A DNA stretch of 64,000 bases, from positions 434,001 through 498,000 of the forward strand of contig NZ_JAOVZR010000001.1 in the NCBI RefSeq assembly GCF_026619415.1. The letters are read 5' to 3'. The notes below the pieces were generated by a model, which was given only the letters and a program-made list of their open reading frames with translations, was not told where the DNA came from and searched no databases. Source of the stretch: Hoeflea algicola (lineage in GTDB: Bacteria > Pseudomonadota > Alphaproteobacteria > Rhizobiales > Rhizobiaceae). Below are positions 1 through 9,914 of the stretch, one piece after another. How positions within the stretch are numbered: position 1 is the stretch's first letter; every line of letters begins with the position of its first letter. The translations under genes were made by a program, and so were the position numbers.

Positions 1-341
1 CGCGGAAGCGGCGCTGACGGGAACTGCCGAGATGGACGCGGTGTGTGCCGGTTACCGGCAGAACCGGACGCTGCTGGCCGAACGCTTGCCGGCACTCGGA
101 TTGCCGTTCGCAGCCCCCATGGACGGCGCGTTCTATGCATGGGTCGATGCTTCTGGTCACACCAATGATCTCGATGGCATTCGCGCATCAGATGCTGGCC
201 GACATCCATGTCGCTGCGACCCCGGGACGTGACTTCGACCCGGTCGATGGCGCACGCTACATGCGATTTTCCTATGCCGGCAGCCAGGACGAGATGAAGA
301 CCGCGCTCGATCGCCTGGAAGGTTGGCTGGGACGGCGTTGA
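1..341 (+). CDS. PLP-dependent aminotransferase, C-terminal part, with a frame break
   Basis: This is the 3' end of a gene that begins before the window. Frame 2 from base 2 reads a typical class I/II aminotransferase C-terminal domain, with a P-x-D-GAFYAWVD segment. After base 169 the homology continues in frame 3 (SMAFAHQML, then ATPGRDFDPVDG, then MRFSYAGS) to a TGA at 339-341. The joined reading fits the small domain that closes over the PLP site. Moving frames means skipping one base, and dropping C170 restores a continuous protein, so there is one extra base (or two missing). It could be a pseudogene or a sequencing error; the intact sequence on both sides favours an error. Its substrate cannot be told from this fragment. 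Confidence 0.75.
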
Positions 342-420
342 CGCGCGCCAAAACCGAGCCCGTTAGTCAAACCCTTGACCGGCATCTGTGTGTTGAAGCC
401 AACATCTTGAACTGACAAAC

Positions 421-450
421 AAAAACGGCCGCTCGAAAGCGGCCGTTTTC
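421..450. terminator. bidirectional Rho-independent terminator
   Basis: A 12-bp stem (422-433 with 438-449) closes on a CGAA loop, with A-runs on one side and T-runs on the other. It therefore works in both directions between the convergent aminotransferase gene and rne. Confidence 0.9.
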
Positions 451-470
451 TGTATTGATTTGAGCGAATT

Positions 471-3400
471 CTAGAAGAAACCGCGCTTCTGCCACCAGCC
501 GGCCTTCTTGGGCTTCGTGCCCTTGTCCGGTGTGCTTGATGACGTCACCACCGGCGCCGTGGCGCTGGCAGCAAGATCGGTGCGGGCGCGGCGACTGTCT
601 TCTTCGGCAGCAGCCGTTTCGCTCTCAACTGGCGTTTCCGCTGCCACTTCCGCCGGAGCAGGAGCTTCTTCTGCCGCCGGCTCCTCGATCACCACGCCGG
701 AGACGTCCGGGGTTTCGGTGGCGGCTGCCTCATCGCTTTCGGTCGCGGCTTCCTCTGCTGCCTTGGCAGCTTCGTCGGCAGCGATCTGGGCCTTGGTGCG
801 GCGACGGCGACGCGCCGGTTTGGCAGGCGCCTCGGCTTCAGCCTCCGGCTGCGCTTCAGTCTTGGCCGCAGGTTCCGTCTTTTCGGGTACGGTTTCTGCA
901 GCAGGCTCGGTGACGTCGGCTTCTTTCGTTACCGGAGCAGCGTCTGCTGTGGCGTCGGTCTCAGTCGAAGCTTCGGACTGCTCTGCGGCTACCGCTTCAT
1001 CGCCGTTTTCACCTGTCGTTGCCTCGTCTTCGCGATTGCGGCGTCCGCCACGCTTGCCACGCCGGCGGCGCTTGCCCCGGCGGTGCTCATCGCTCTCGGC
1101 TGCATCAGCCGAAGCGTCATCATCGCCCGAAGCATCGTCGTTGTCGTTATCTTCATCCTTGTCACCGGCGTCGCCCGCAGTATCCGCGGACGAGGCTGCG
1201 TTTTCGTCGCCATTGCCGTTTTCACCCTCGGACTTGCGTCCACCGCGCCGCCGGCGCCGACGACGCTTGCGGCCCGAGCCGTCTTCGCGCTCGCTGTGAT
1301 CATCGCCCTGTGCCTCGGCCTTCGGCTCTTCTGCCTCGGTGCTCTCATCGACCTCGGCTTCATCTTCGACGATTTCGGGATCATCATCATCTTCGGGATA
1401 GGCCGGCGAGTTGACAGTGATGTGCTCGATATTGACCGGCGTTTCCACGGCCGCGCCGCGGTCGATGGCGAAGTGGTTGGTGCCCACTGCGTCGTCGGCG
1501 GAGAAGCTGATCGATACGCCGAACCGGTTCTCCAGATCGACAATCGTGTCACGCTTGTGGTTGAGCATGTAAAGCGCGGTTTCTGCGGTGGTGCGCACGA
1601 TGATGTCGTGCGTGGTGTTCTTGAGCAGATACTCTTCAACGCCGCGCAGCACATGCAGCGCCACCGACGACTGCGACCGGATAAGCCCGTTGCCGCCACA
1701 CGTCGGGCAGATCTGCATGGTGCTTTCCAGCACCGATGCGCGGATCCGCTGGCGCGACATTTCCAGAAGGCCGAAATGCGAGATCCGACCGACCTGGATG
1801 CGGGCGCGGTCGTTTTTCAGGCAATCCTTCATCCGCTTTTCAACCGACCGATTGTTGCGGTTTTCTTCCATGTCGATGAAGTCGATGACGATCAGGCCGG
1901 CCAGATCGCGCAGCCTGAGCTGGCGGGCGACTTCTTCTGCTGCTTCCAGATTGGTCTGCAGCGCCGTGTCTTCAATCGAGTGCTCGCGGGTCGAACGACC
2001 CGAGTTGACGTCAATCGCGACCAGCGCTTCGGTCTGGTTGATGATGATGTAACCGCCGGACTTCAGCGTCACCTGCGGCTGCAGCATCCGGTCGAGCTGG
2101 GCTTCGATGCCTGAACGCGCAAAAATCGGATGCAGGTCGCTATAGGGCTGAACCACCTTGGCGTGGCTCGGCATCAGCATTTTCATGAAGTCTTTGGCTT
2201 CGCGGTAGCCTTCCTCGCCGGAGACGACGATCTCCGAGATGTCCTTGTTGTAAAGGTCACGGATCGACCGCTTGATCAGGCTGCCTTCCTCATAGACGAG
2301 GCTCGGCGCCGTTGATTTAAGCGTCAGGTTGCGAACGTTCTCCCACAGCCGCATCAGGTATTCGAAGTCGCGCTTGACCTCGACCTTGGTGCGGTTGGCC
2401 CCGGCGGTGCGCAGGATCACGCCCATGCCCTTCGGTACTTCGAGCTCGCGGGCGATCTCCTTGAGACGCTTGCGGTCGGGCAGGTTGGTGATCTTGCGGG
2501 AAATGCCGCCGCCACGGGCGGTATTTGGCATCAGCACCGAATAGCGACCGGCGAGCGACAGATAGGTCGTCAGCGCTGCGCCCTTGTTGCCGCGTTCTTC
2601 CTTGACCACCTGAACCAGCAGGATCTGCCGGCGCTTGATGACTTCCTGGATACGGTACTGCTTGCGCGGCTTGCGCTGCGAGCGCGTCGGAACTTCTTCC
2701 ATCGCGTCTTCGGAGCCTACCGATTCGACGGCATCATCTTCGCTGGCGCCATTATTGTCGTCGTCTTCGCTGCCCTTCTTGCGCCTGCGGCGCGACACCG
2801 GTTCGGAAATTTCATCGGCTTCCACTTCAGCTGCCATTTCGGTCGGCTTGTCGTCGCCGTCGTCCTGGGCTTTCGCTGCGTCCGCGTCCGCTTCCACGTT
2901 GGTAGCGGGCTGCTCTGCCGGCTCAGCTGCTTCCGCTGTTGTGTCGTCAGCCGCGTCTGTCGTTGCCTCGTCGCCTGTCTTCTTGCCGCGACGGCTGCGG
3001 CGCGGGCGCGATTTCGCGGTCTTTGCCGTCTCGTCGCCTTCTTCGGCATCGCTCGACGTGGCGTCGCTTGTGTCAGCATCATCTGACTTGGCGTCGCTGG
3101 ATTTCGACCGCGAGCGTGAGCGTGACTTTGCTTTGGCCTTGGGTTTGCTGGTTTCGCTCTCCGCCTCGTCAGCGCTGTCGAAATCTGGATCGGATGCAGC
3201 GTCTTCGGCTTCTGCCTGAAGCAGCGCTTGCCGGTCGGCGAGGGGGATCTGATAGTAGTCCGGGTGGATTTCGGAGAAGGCCAGGAAGCCGTGGCGATTG
3301 CCGCCGTAATCGACAAACGCAGCCTGCAGCGACGGCTCAACGCGGGTCACCTTGGCCAGGTAGATATTGCCTCGCAGCTGTTTCTTGTGCTGCGATTCGA

Positions 3401-3488
3401 AGTCGAATTCCTCTATGCGGCTTCCACGGACGACAACAACGCGGGTCTCCTCGGGATGGGACGCGTCGATAAGCATTTTTTCTGCCAT
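471..3488 (-). CDS. rne: ribonuclease E (RNase E/G family)
   Basis: Endoribonuclease that initiates mRNA decay, processes rRNA and tRNA, and scaffolds the degradosome. The frame is open to 3611, but the family-typical N-terminus (MAEKMLIDASHPEETR) starts at 3488 with GAGGAG about 9 nt upstream, giving 1005 aa. The S1 RNA-binding domain starts near residue 35 and is split by a roughly 200-residue insertion rich in Asp/Glu/Ser and Lys/Arg. The catalytic core has AIDVNSGR and LIVIDFIDM (metal-binding Asp residues) and the Zn-link CPTCGG. The last third is a low-complexity tail of Arg-rich patches in acidic and Ala-rich sequence, as expected of a degradosome scaffold. The gene is convergent with the aminotransferase and divergent from the amidase gene. 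A structured upstream region (3736-3796) may serve autoregulation. Confidence 0.97.
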   Translation of the reverse strand: MAEKMLIDASHPEETRVVVVRGSRIEEFDFESQHKKQLRGNIYLAKVTRVEPSLQAAFVDYGGNRHGFLAFSEIHPDYYQIPLADRQALLQAEAEDAASDPDFDSADEAESETSKPKAKAKSRSRSRSKSSDAKSDDADTSDATSSDAEEGDETAKTAKSRPRRSRRGKKTGDEATTDAADDTTAEAAEPAEQPATNVEADADAAKAQDDGDDKPTEMAAEVEADEISEPVSRRRRKKGSEDDDNNGASEDDAVESVGSEDAMEEVPTRSQRKPRKQYRIQEVIKRRQILLVQVVKEERGNKGAALTTYLSLAGRYSVLMPNTARGGGISRKITNLPDRKRLKEIARELEVPKGMGVILRTAGANRTKVEVKRDFEYLMRLWENVRNLTLKSTAPSLVYEEGSLIKRSIRDLYNKDISEIVVSGEEGYREAKDFMKMLMPSHAKVVQPYSDLHPIFARSGIEAQLDRMLQPQVTLKSGGYIIINQTEALVAIDVNSGRSTREHSIEDTALQTNLEAAEEVARQLRLRDLAGLIVIDFIDMEENRNNRSVEKRMKDCLKNDRARIQVGRISHFGLLEMSRQRIRASVLESTMQICPTCGGNGLIRSQSSVALHVLRGVEEYLLKNTTHDIIVRTTAETALYMLNHKRDTIVDLENRFGVSISFSADDAVGTNHFAIDRGAAVETPVNIEHITVNSPAYPEDDDDPEIVEDEAEVDESTEAEEPKAEAQGDDHSEREDGSGRKRRRRRRRGGRKSEGENGNGDENAASSADTAGDAGDKDEDNDNDDASGDDDASADAAESDEHRRGKRRRRGKRGGRRNREDEATTGENGDEAVAAEQSEASTETDATADAAPVTKEADVTEPAAETVPEKTEPAAKTEAQPEAEAEAPAKPARRRRRTKAQIAADEAAKAAEEAATESDEAAATETPDVSGVVIEEPAAEEAPAPAEVAAETPVESETAAAEEDSRRARTDLAASATAPVVTSSSTPDKGTKPKKAGWWQKRGFF

Positions 3489-4319
3489 TGAGTATGAGCT
3501 CCTCGGCACGCCCAGATGCGTTTGATCCGCCGGCCTGATGACAGGTACAGCGGAGGAACGGGGGGCGGGTGCCGGATGAAAGATTTTCCGATGCTCGGTC
3601 AAGGGCGGCATGCAAAGAGGCAGAAGCCGGAGCGATTAACGCCCGGGGCCTGTTTACACTAGGGGAGATCCGCTGTTGCACCATGATAGCCGGCCGGAAA
3701 TTCATTTGCGTATAGTCCTTGCGGACCGATGAAGAACCCCTGTCGGGGTGTGCGGCAAGTTCGCCGCGAAGGTTGTGGCAGGCTACTTTGCCTGCCGGGT
3801 TGAATATGTGTCCTGGCCGCAGGCGGATAAAAGTTGAAGCACTTCGCCGCATTTTGGGCCATATTGCCTTGCACGAGCACCCCGGATGGGTTCTCGACAT
3901 GAGAACAAAATTACCGGTTGCCCTGGGGAAGAATTCTTCTAGACGACGGACGATCCGCACTCCTGGCGCCGTAAGCCCGATTCGGGCGGCGGCCGGAAGG
4001 GTGACAGTTCTATCCCGTCAGAACACTTTCCCACTTCATGCTTCTATGGGGTGAGGTGCGATCTGGCAAGCTGAAATGCTTGCACCCCTTGGTAGTGGTG
4101 TGCTCGGTCCCGGCTAAGTGTACCGCAGCGTAAGAAAGCGGGCCGAGGTGAACATGGTAAACGGCTGGTTAACCAGATTGCGGGAAGATAACCAGGGTCA
4201 ATACGGTGAGTCGATCCACGTTTGGTCGGTCGACGACGAGATGCGGCAAGAGGCGTGGCTGCGTGGCCAGAGATCAGGGCGGGTGAATGCGATCGATCGC
4301 GCATGACAGGCAGAATCAT
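3489..4319. promoter_or_regulatory. divergent rne / amidase intergenic region with stem-loops
   Basis: No convincing gene is seen in these 830 bases. Three compact hairpins follow one another: ACCCC/GGGGT (3736-3740 with 3745-3749), GCGGC/GCCGC (3752-3756 with 3763-3767) and GGCAGGC/GCCTGCC (3777-3783 with 3790-3796). They lie about 250-310 nt upstream of the rne start codon. E. coli rne has a long structured 5' UTR that RNase E cleaves for autoregulation, and an equivalent here is inferred only. Short open frames in both directions look random. Confidence 0.45.
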
Positions 4320-5552
4320 ATGACGGGTGCAGATGTTCAGGGATGGCGGCGTTGTCTGTGGACTTGCTGTCTGCTGGTTACCGTTGCATGTGTCCCGGCC
4401 CTTGCCCGAGACGACCCTCAATCCGCCGACAGGCAGCCGCTGGTTGCGATCGACGCGCGCATTGCTGGCGATGAGAACCGTGTCCGTCTGGTGATGGATT
4501 TTGAAGGCGAGTCAGACTTCAAGTTGCGCTATCTCGCTGAACCAAATCGGGTTGTGATCGATCTTCCCGAGACGGTTTTTGCTTTTGAAAACAAATCTCT
4601 GGTCGCGCGTGGGTTGATCTCGGCAGTTCGCTACGGCAAATCCGGCGAGGGCAGGGCGCGAATGGTGTTCGGTCTCGCCGCGCCAGCCAGGTTTGAACTC
4701 GCCGATACCAGCGAGGAGGCCGGTGGCAGCATTCATCGGCTGGTGTTCGACGCCGTTACTGTGGACGCGCAAACCTTCGCTGCACAGGTTGACGATTCTG
4801 ATTGGCTGGAGCCGGATCTCAAGGGGCCCGCAGACCGCAATGCGAGCGCTGCCAGCGACACGCTGACTATCGTCATCGATCCTGGTCACGGTGGTATCGA
4901 TGGCGGCGCCGAAGGCGCGGACGGTTCGATGGAAAAAAACATCAGCCTGGCATTTGCCGAGGCGCTCAAGCGGGCGCTCGAGCAGGAAGACGGCATCCGC
5001 GTCGCCATGACCCGCACCGATGATACGTTCCTGTCGCTTTCGGCGCGTGTGCGCAAGGCGCGTGAGGAAAAGGCCGATCTGCTGATTTCACTGCACGCTG
5101 ATTCGATCCGGGTCCGGTCCTTGCGCGGGGCAACCGTCTACACCCTGTCCGACAAGGCCTCCGACGTGCTGGCCCAGTCGCTCGCCGACCAGGAGAACCG
5201 GGATGACGTCCTTGCTGGTGGTGCAAGTCTTGATGAAGCGCCCGAGGCGGTGGCAGCCATTCTGGTGGATCTGGCGCGAACCGAGACGCGGGTGTTCTCC
5301 TCGGATCTTGCGCAGGAGGTGATCCATTCCTTCGAAGGTCAGGTCAAGCTGATCAATAATCCGCACCGCCAGGCCGGTTTCAAGGTGTTGCAGGCCCCCG
5401 ATGTCCCCTCGGTGCTGGTTGAATTGGGCTATCTCTCAAACTCGGAAGACGAGAAGCTTCTCACCGACGAAACCTGGCGGAAAAACACCGCGCGGCTGCT
5501 GGCTCAATCGGTCCACAAGTACCGGCAAACCATCTTGGCGGGACGACATTGA
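4320..5552 (+). CDS. amiC: N-acetylmuramoyl-L-alanine amidase (AmiC type)
   Basis: Periplasmic zinc amidase that removes stem peptides from peptidoglycan for daughter-cell separation. The N-terminus has a signal sequence (Arg-Arg, then a hydrophobic stretch ending VPALARDD), which places the start at ATG 4320; an in-frame ATG at 4287 is an alternative. An AMIN domain (about residues 35-145) targets the protein to the septum. The Amidase_3 domain follows, with the zinc and catalytic residues visible: H190 in DPGHGG, E205 in MEKN, H259 in SLHAD and E368 in VELGY. The length of 410 aa is normal. It lies 203 bp upstream of mrcA on the same strand, an arrangement common in rhizobia, so envelope genes are grouped here. 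Confidence 0.93.
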   Translation: MTGADVQGWRRCLWTCCLLVTVACVPALARDDPQSADRQPLVAIDARIAGDENRVRLVMDFEGESDFKLRYLAEPNRVVIDLPETVFAFENKSLVARGLISAVRYGKSGEGRARMVFGLAAPARFELADTSEEAGGSIHRLVFDAVTVDAQTFAAQVDDSDWLEPDLKGPADRNASAASDTLTIVIDPGHGGIDGGAEGADGSMEKNISLAFAEALKRALEQEDGIRVAMTRTDDTFLSLSARVRKAREEKADLLISLHADSIRVRSLRGATVYTLSDKASDVLAQSLADQENRDDVLAGGASLDEAPEAVAAILVDLARTETRVFSSDLAQEVIHSFEGQVKLINNPHRQAGFKVLQAPDVPSVLVELGYLSNSEDEKLLTDETWRKNTARLLAQSVHKYRQTILAGRH

Positions 5553-5755
5553 CGGGGTTCGCCATATGGTTCTCGGCGGTGCGCACGCGGTGTGATAGAT
5601 TGGCAACGACGGTCGCGGCAAATGGCATGGTCTCGCCGAATACGAATTTAGGCCCTATTTTCCGCACATTGTCCGGGCTAACCGGTCGGCGGAAAGATGG
5701 TCTTTGCCGGCGCCTGTCCGGCGGCTCAACAAGAATAGAAAACGGTAGCTGACTG

Positions 5756-8218
5756 ATGATACGACTGATTGGATATTTCTTTGGGATCGGGGCAGTGATG
5801 TTCCTGATCGTGGCTGCCGGCGTGGCTTGGTACATCGGTGATGTCTCCAAGGATTTGCCAGACTACGAAGTGCTCAACAGCTACGAACCGCCGGTGACCA
5901 CCCGGGTTCATGCCGCTTCCGGTGAGTTGATGGCCGAATATGCCCGTGAGCGGCGGCTGTTCCTGCCGATCCAGGCCATTCCCGACCGCGTCAAGGCTGC
6001 CTTCCTGTCTGCCGAAGACAAGAATTTCTATTCTCATCCCGGCGTAGACCCGATTGGTCTTGCGCGTGCAATCGTCGTCAACATCCAGAACCTCGGCTCA
6101 GGCCGCAGGCCGGTCGGCGCCTCGACCATCACCCAGCAGGTTGCCAAGAACTTCCTGCTGTCGGCCGACCAGACCATCGACCGCAAGGTCAAGGAAGCGA
6201 TTCTATCGTTCCGTATCGAGCAGGCCTATTCCAAGGACCGGATTCTCGAACTCTATCTCAACGAAATTTTCTTTGGCCAGAACGCCTACGGGATCGCCGG
6301 CGCGGCGCTGACCTATTTCAACAAGTCGGTCAACGAACTGACCATTGCCGAGACCGCTTACCTCGCCGCCTTGCCCAAGGCGCCGTCCAACTATCATCCA
6401 TTCCGCCATCCCGACCGCGCGATCGAGCGCCGCAATTGGGTAATCGACCGGATGGTCGAAAATGGCTATGTCACCGCCGCCGACGGAAGCTCTGCCAAGA
6501 ACCAGCCGCTCGGGGTCTCGGTGCGTAAAACCGGTTCATATTTGTTCGCCTCGGAATTCTTCGCCGAGGAAGTGCGCCGCGAGATGATTGACCGTTACGG
6601 CAAGGATGCGCTTTACGAAGGCGGGTTGTCGGTCCGTACCACACTCGATCCGAAGCTTCAGGCGCTGGCACGCAAGGCGCTTCAGCATGGCCTTGTCACC
6701 TATGACGAGCGCCGTGGTTTTCGCGGACCGGTCGAGCGCGTTGATGTGTCGGGCGATTGGGGCGCGCTTCTCGCTGACATTGATCCGCTGCGCGATGTGC
6801 CCGAATGGACGCTGGCAGTGGTTTTGTCGGCAGCCGACAAAACGGTCGATGTCGGGCTGCGTCCGGGCCGCGATGAATCCGGCGCAGTCGAGACCGACCG
6901 GCACACCGGTACGATCCTCGCCGAAGACATGAAATGGGCCTATCGGCTCAACATCACCGGCGACAAGCGCCGCAACGTCAAGTCCGCTGCCGAGGTGCTC
7001 AACCCCGGCGACGTGGTCTATGTCGAGGCCTATGACAAGGAAGGCGAGAGCCGGCTGCGGTTGCGCCAGCCGCCGAAGATCCAGGGTGCGCTTGTCGCCA
7101 TGGACCCCCATACCGGCCGCGTGCTGGCGATGGTCGGTGGCTTTTCCTATGCCCAGTCCGAGTTCAACCGCGCCACTCAGGCTGAACGCCAGCCCGGCTC
7201 CGCTTTCAAGCCATTCATCTATGCGGCAGCGCTCGACAATGGTTATACGCCGGCATCCGTGGTGCTCGACGCGCCGATCGAAATCGTCTCCGGCGGCGAA
7301 ATCTGGAAGCCTAAAAACTATGGCGGCGGTTCCGCCGGTCCGTCGACGTTGCGTCTGGGTATCGAGAAGTCGCGCAACCTGATGACGGTGCGGCTTGCCA
7401 AGGACATGGGCATGAGCCTGGTCGCCGAATATGCAGAGCGTTTTGGCCTCTATGACAAGATGCTTCCGGTGCTGGCGATGTCGCTGGGCTCGGGCGAAAC
7501 CACGGTGATGCGCATGGTGTCGGCCTATTCGGTACTGGCCAATGGCGGCAAGCAGATAAAACCCTCGCTGATCGACCGTATCCAGGACCGCTACGGCAAG
7601 ACTATCTTCAAGCACGAAGAGCGCAGCTGCGATGCCTGTGTCGCCACCGCCTGGCTGTCGCAGGACGAGCCCGAGGTGGTTGATACCCGCGAGCAGGTGC
7701 TCGATCCGATGACATCCTATCAGATCACCTCGATGATGGAGGGTGTGGTTACCCGCGGGACTGCCGCCAGCAAGGTCAATCTCGGCCGTCCGACGGCCGG
7801 CAAGACCGGCACCACCAATGACGAAAAGGACGCCTGGTTTGTTGGCTACACACCAGACCTGGTCACCGGCGTGTTTATCGGTTTCGACAACCCGACGCCG
7901 ATGGGCCGCGGTTCAACTGGCGGCGCCCTTGCGGCACCCGTGTTCAATGAATTCATGCTCGCGGCGCTGGAAGGCACACGGCCGGTCGATTTCCGCATTC
8001 CCGATGGCATGAAGCTGATTGCCATTAACCGCAAGACCGGCATGCAGGCCAATCCGGGAGAGCCCGGCGTGATCATGGAAGCATTCAAGCCCGGCACAGG
8101 CCCGTCTGATGTCTATTCGGTGATCGGGCTTGAGGATTACGCCACCGGGGAAGCCATAACCAACATCTCACCGCAGGCCAACCAGGCTGTTGTTACCGGT
8201 TCCGGCGGGCTCTACTGA
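5756..8218 (+). CDS. mrcA: penicillin-binding protein 1A (bifunctional transglycosylase/transpeptidase)
   Basis: Class A PBP that polymerises lipid II into glycan and cross-links the peptides. One N-terminal membrane anchor (about residues 5-27) is followed by a GT51 domain with the catalytic Glu in SAEDKNFYSHPG, the ASTITQQVAKN motif and RKVKEAI. An OB-like insert lies between the domains. The transpeptidase domain carries SAFK (nucleophile Ser482, Lys485), KSRN as the SxN motif and KTGTT (Lys683). The length of 820 aa fits alphaproteobacterial PBP1A. It sits between the amidase gene and prfB and is followed by a stem-loop at 8220-8260. Confidence 0.96.
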   Translation: MIRLIGYFFGIGAVMFLIVAAGVAWYIGDVSKDLPDYEVLNSYEPPVTTRVHAASGELMAEYARERRLFLPIQAIPDRVKAAFLSAEDKNFYSHPGVDPIGLARAIVVNIQNLGSGRRPVGASTITQQVAKNFLLSADQTIDRKVKEAILSFRIEQAYSKDRILELYLNEIFFGQNAYGIAGAALTYFNKSVNELTIAETAYLAALPKAPSNYHPFRHPDRAIERRNWVIDRMVENGYVTAADGSSAKNQPLGVSVRKTGSYLFASEFFAEEVRREMIDRYGKDALYEGGLSVRTTLDPKLQALARKALQHGLVTYDERRGFRGPVERVDVSGDWGALLADIDPLRDVPEWTLAVVLSAADKTVDVGLRPGRDESGAVETDRHTGTILAEDMKWAYRLNITGDKRRNVKSAAEVLNPGDVVYVEAYDKEGESRLRLRQPPKIQGALVAMDPHTGRVLAMVGGFSYAQSEFNRATQAERQPGSAFKPFIYAAALDNGYTPASVVLDAPIEIVSGGEIWKPKNYGGGSAGPSTLRLGIEKSRNLMTVRLAKDMGMSLVAEYAERFGLYDKMLPVLAMSLGSGETTVMRMVSAYSVLANGGKQIKPSLIDRIQDRYGKTIFKHEERSCDACVATAWLSQDEPEVVDTREQVLDPMTSYQITSMMEGVVTRGTAASKVNLGRPTAGKTGTTNDEKDAWFVGYTPDLVTGVFIGFDNPTPMGRGSTGGALAAPVFNEFMLAALEGTRPVDFRIPDGMKLIAINRKTGMQANPGEPGVIMEAFKPGTGPSDVYSVIGLEDYATGEAITNISPQANQAVVTGSGGLY

Positions 8219-8219
8219 G

Positions 8220-8260
8220 GCCGTCAGATAAACGGGCACGAGGCTTCGTCTGACGGCTTT
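8220..8260 (+). terminator. stem-loop after mrcA
   Basis: A 9-bp inverted repeat, GCCGTCAGA (8220-8228) with TCTGACGGC (8249-8257), follows the mrcA stop codon directly and is followed by TTTA. The loop is long (20 nt), so termination may be partial. Confidence 0.55.
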
Positions 8261-8340
8261 ACATCGCCAGGCGTGGACCTTATGTTCCGCCCGCTTTGGC
8301 ATGTTCGCCACACTGTATCACCTGACGGAATTATTGATCC

Positions 8341-9469
8341 ATGCGCTCAGAAACCCAGACTGTTGTCGATGAAATCAAGCAGGCCGTAAGCCTGCTGAGG
8401 AGGCATCTTTGACTGGGATCCTGCTCAAAAACGTCTGGAATGGCTGAACGCCAAGGCTGAAGACCCGACGATCTGGGATGATCCCCAGGAGGCGCAAAAT
8501 CTGATGCGCGAGCGTCAGCAGCTTGATGATTCCATCAACGGCCTGAAGCGGCTTGAAACCCAGCTTGCCGATAATCTCGAATTGATCGAGATGGGCGAGG
8601 AGGAGGGCGACAGCGACATCGTCACCGAGGCCGAATCAGCGCTCAAGGAACTGCGCACCGAAGTCACCAAGCAGCAGATCGAGTCGCTGCTGTCGGGTGA
8701 GGCGGACGGCAACGACACCTACCTGGAAGTCCACTCGGGCGCCGGCGGCACCGAAAGCCAGGATTGGGCCAACATGCTTTTGCGCATGTACACCCGATGG
8801 GCCGAGCGCCGTGGCATGAAGGTGGAACTGATGGAAATCCACGATGGCGAAGAAGCCGGCATCAAATCGGCGACGCTGCTGGTCAAGGGCCACAATGCCT
8901 ATGGCTGGCTCAAGACCGAATCCGGCGTTCACCGTCTGGTGCGGATCTCGCCCTATGACAGCCAGGCGCGCCGCCATACCTCGTTCTCGAGCATCTGGAC
9001 CTATCCGGTGATCGACGATTCGATCGATGTCGACATCAACGAAAGCGATTGCCGCATCGACACCTACCGCGCGTCTGGCGCTGGCGGTCAGCACGTCAAC
9101 ACCACCGATTCCGCGGTCCGTATCACGCATATTCCGACCGGCATCGTCGTGCAGTGCCAGCAGGAACGCTCGCAGCACAAGAACCGTGCCAAGGCCTGGG
9201 ATATGCTCAGGGCGCGGATCTACGAGGCCGAGCTGAAGAAACGCGAAGAGGCGGCCAGCGAAGAAGCGGCGTCAAAGACCGAAATCGGCTGGGGCCACCA
9301 GATCCGCTCCTACGTGCTGCAGCCCTACCAGCTGGTCAAGGATCTGCGCACCGGCACCGAAAGCACCAATCCGCAGGGCGTGCTTGACGGCGATCTTGAC
9401 CAGTTCATGGAAGCGGCACTGGCGCAGCGGGTTTACGGTGGAGCTGCCGACGTCGACGACATCGACTGA
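8341..9469 (+). CDS. prfB: peptide chain release factor 2, made by programmed +1 frameshift
   Basis: RF2 reads UGA and UAA and triggers hydrolysis of peptidyl-tRNA. The short first frame starts at ATG 8341 and runs 23 codons to an in-frame TGA (8410-8412). Reading resumes one base on at GAC (8411) as [12 protein letters not shown] and continues to 9466, giving 375 aa. The GGQ loop ([15 protein letters not shown]) and an SPYDS segment at the RF2 anticodon-mimic position are present. In many alphaproteobacteria this motif is SPY rather than the E. coli SPF. The frameshift couples RF2 level to its own activity: low RF2 pauses the ribosome at UGA and permits the shift. Starting the gene at the downstream ATG 8504 would lose the N-terminal helices. 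Confidence 0.97.
8398..8413 (+). promoter_or_regulatory. prfB programmed +1 frameshift site
   Basis: AGGAGG (8398-8403), a 3-nt spacer (CAT), then CTT TGA C. This is the canonical RF2 arrangement: an internal Shine-Dalgarno, a slippery CTT codon, and a UGA stop followed by C. Confidence 0.95.
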
Positions 9470-9577
9470 GCGATACCACACTGGTGGTTTCAGCCTGTTC
9501 CGGATGGCGGCACGTCGGGGTCCAACCGATCAAGAAATATGCGCGATACGCGTTCTACGGCGCGAATTTAACTCTAT

Positions 9578-9910
9578 TCAACCCTGGTATACGACGCCTA
9601 CGGACTTGCAATCCTTGTATACATCAGGCTTTCGAGAGTATACTTTTGCCGATTTTGCGCCCAAATCGATAATGTAGTTATATACTGTCTCAATTAATTC
9701 TTCCTGTGTTTCTATGGATCTGCCGTTAAATTTGCGAATGAAGTGAACGACTTTGTCGTAGTCAAATAGATGCTCCTTCATCGGGCTGGGGGAGGATATA
9801 TCTATGTCGATATTGAGTAAAACTCTTTGCTGTTGTTTTTTTTCAAAATCGTGAATGCCCAAGTACATTTCTATTTCAATGTCTTCAATCAGGATCTTGT
9901 AGTCACTCAT
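9578..9910 (-). CDS. FolB/FolX-like dihydroneopterin aldolase/epimerase family protein
   Basis: 110 aa, the length of the family's single T-fold domain. Family signatures in order are LGIHDFEKKQQQRVLLNIDI (active-site Glu), DYDKVVHFI (Tyr), ELIETVYNYI (pterin-anchoring Glu) and SRKPDVYK (Lys-Pro). The active-site Glu, Tyr, Glu and Lys are therefore all kept. The family includes FolB (dihydroneopterin aldolase) and FolX (dihydroneopterin-triphosphate 2'-epimerase); the sequence alone does not say which. It starts 4 nt after the pteridine reductase stop codon and is the last gene of a minus-strand four-gene operon. That pairing favours a FolX/FolM-like role in making a tetrahydromonapterin-type cofactor rather than folate, which is an inference. 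The gene is AT-rich compared with its flanks. Confidence 0.8.
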   Translation of the reverse strand: MSDYKILIEDIEIEMYLGIHDFEKKQQQRVLLNIDIDISSPSPMKEHLFDYDKVVHFIRKFNGRSIETQEELIETVYNYIIDLGAKSAKVYSRKPDVYKDCKSVGVVYQG

Positions 9911-9914
9911 CGAA

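Noticed and set aside
508-3219. Several long frames opposite rne
   Set aside because: They are Ser/Ala/Arg-rich shadows of the rne low-complexity regions.
8504-9469. prfB starting at ATG 8504
   Set aside because: The frameshift site and upstream 23 codons plus 31 more match RF2; starting here would truncate the protein.
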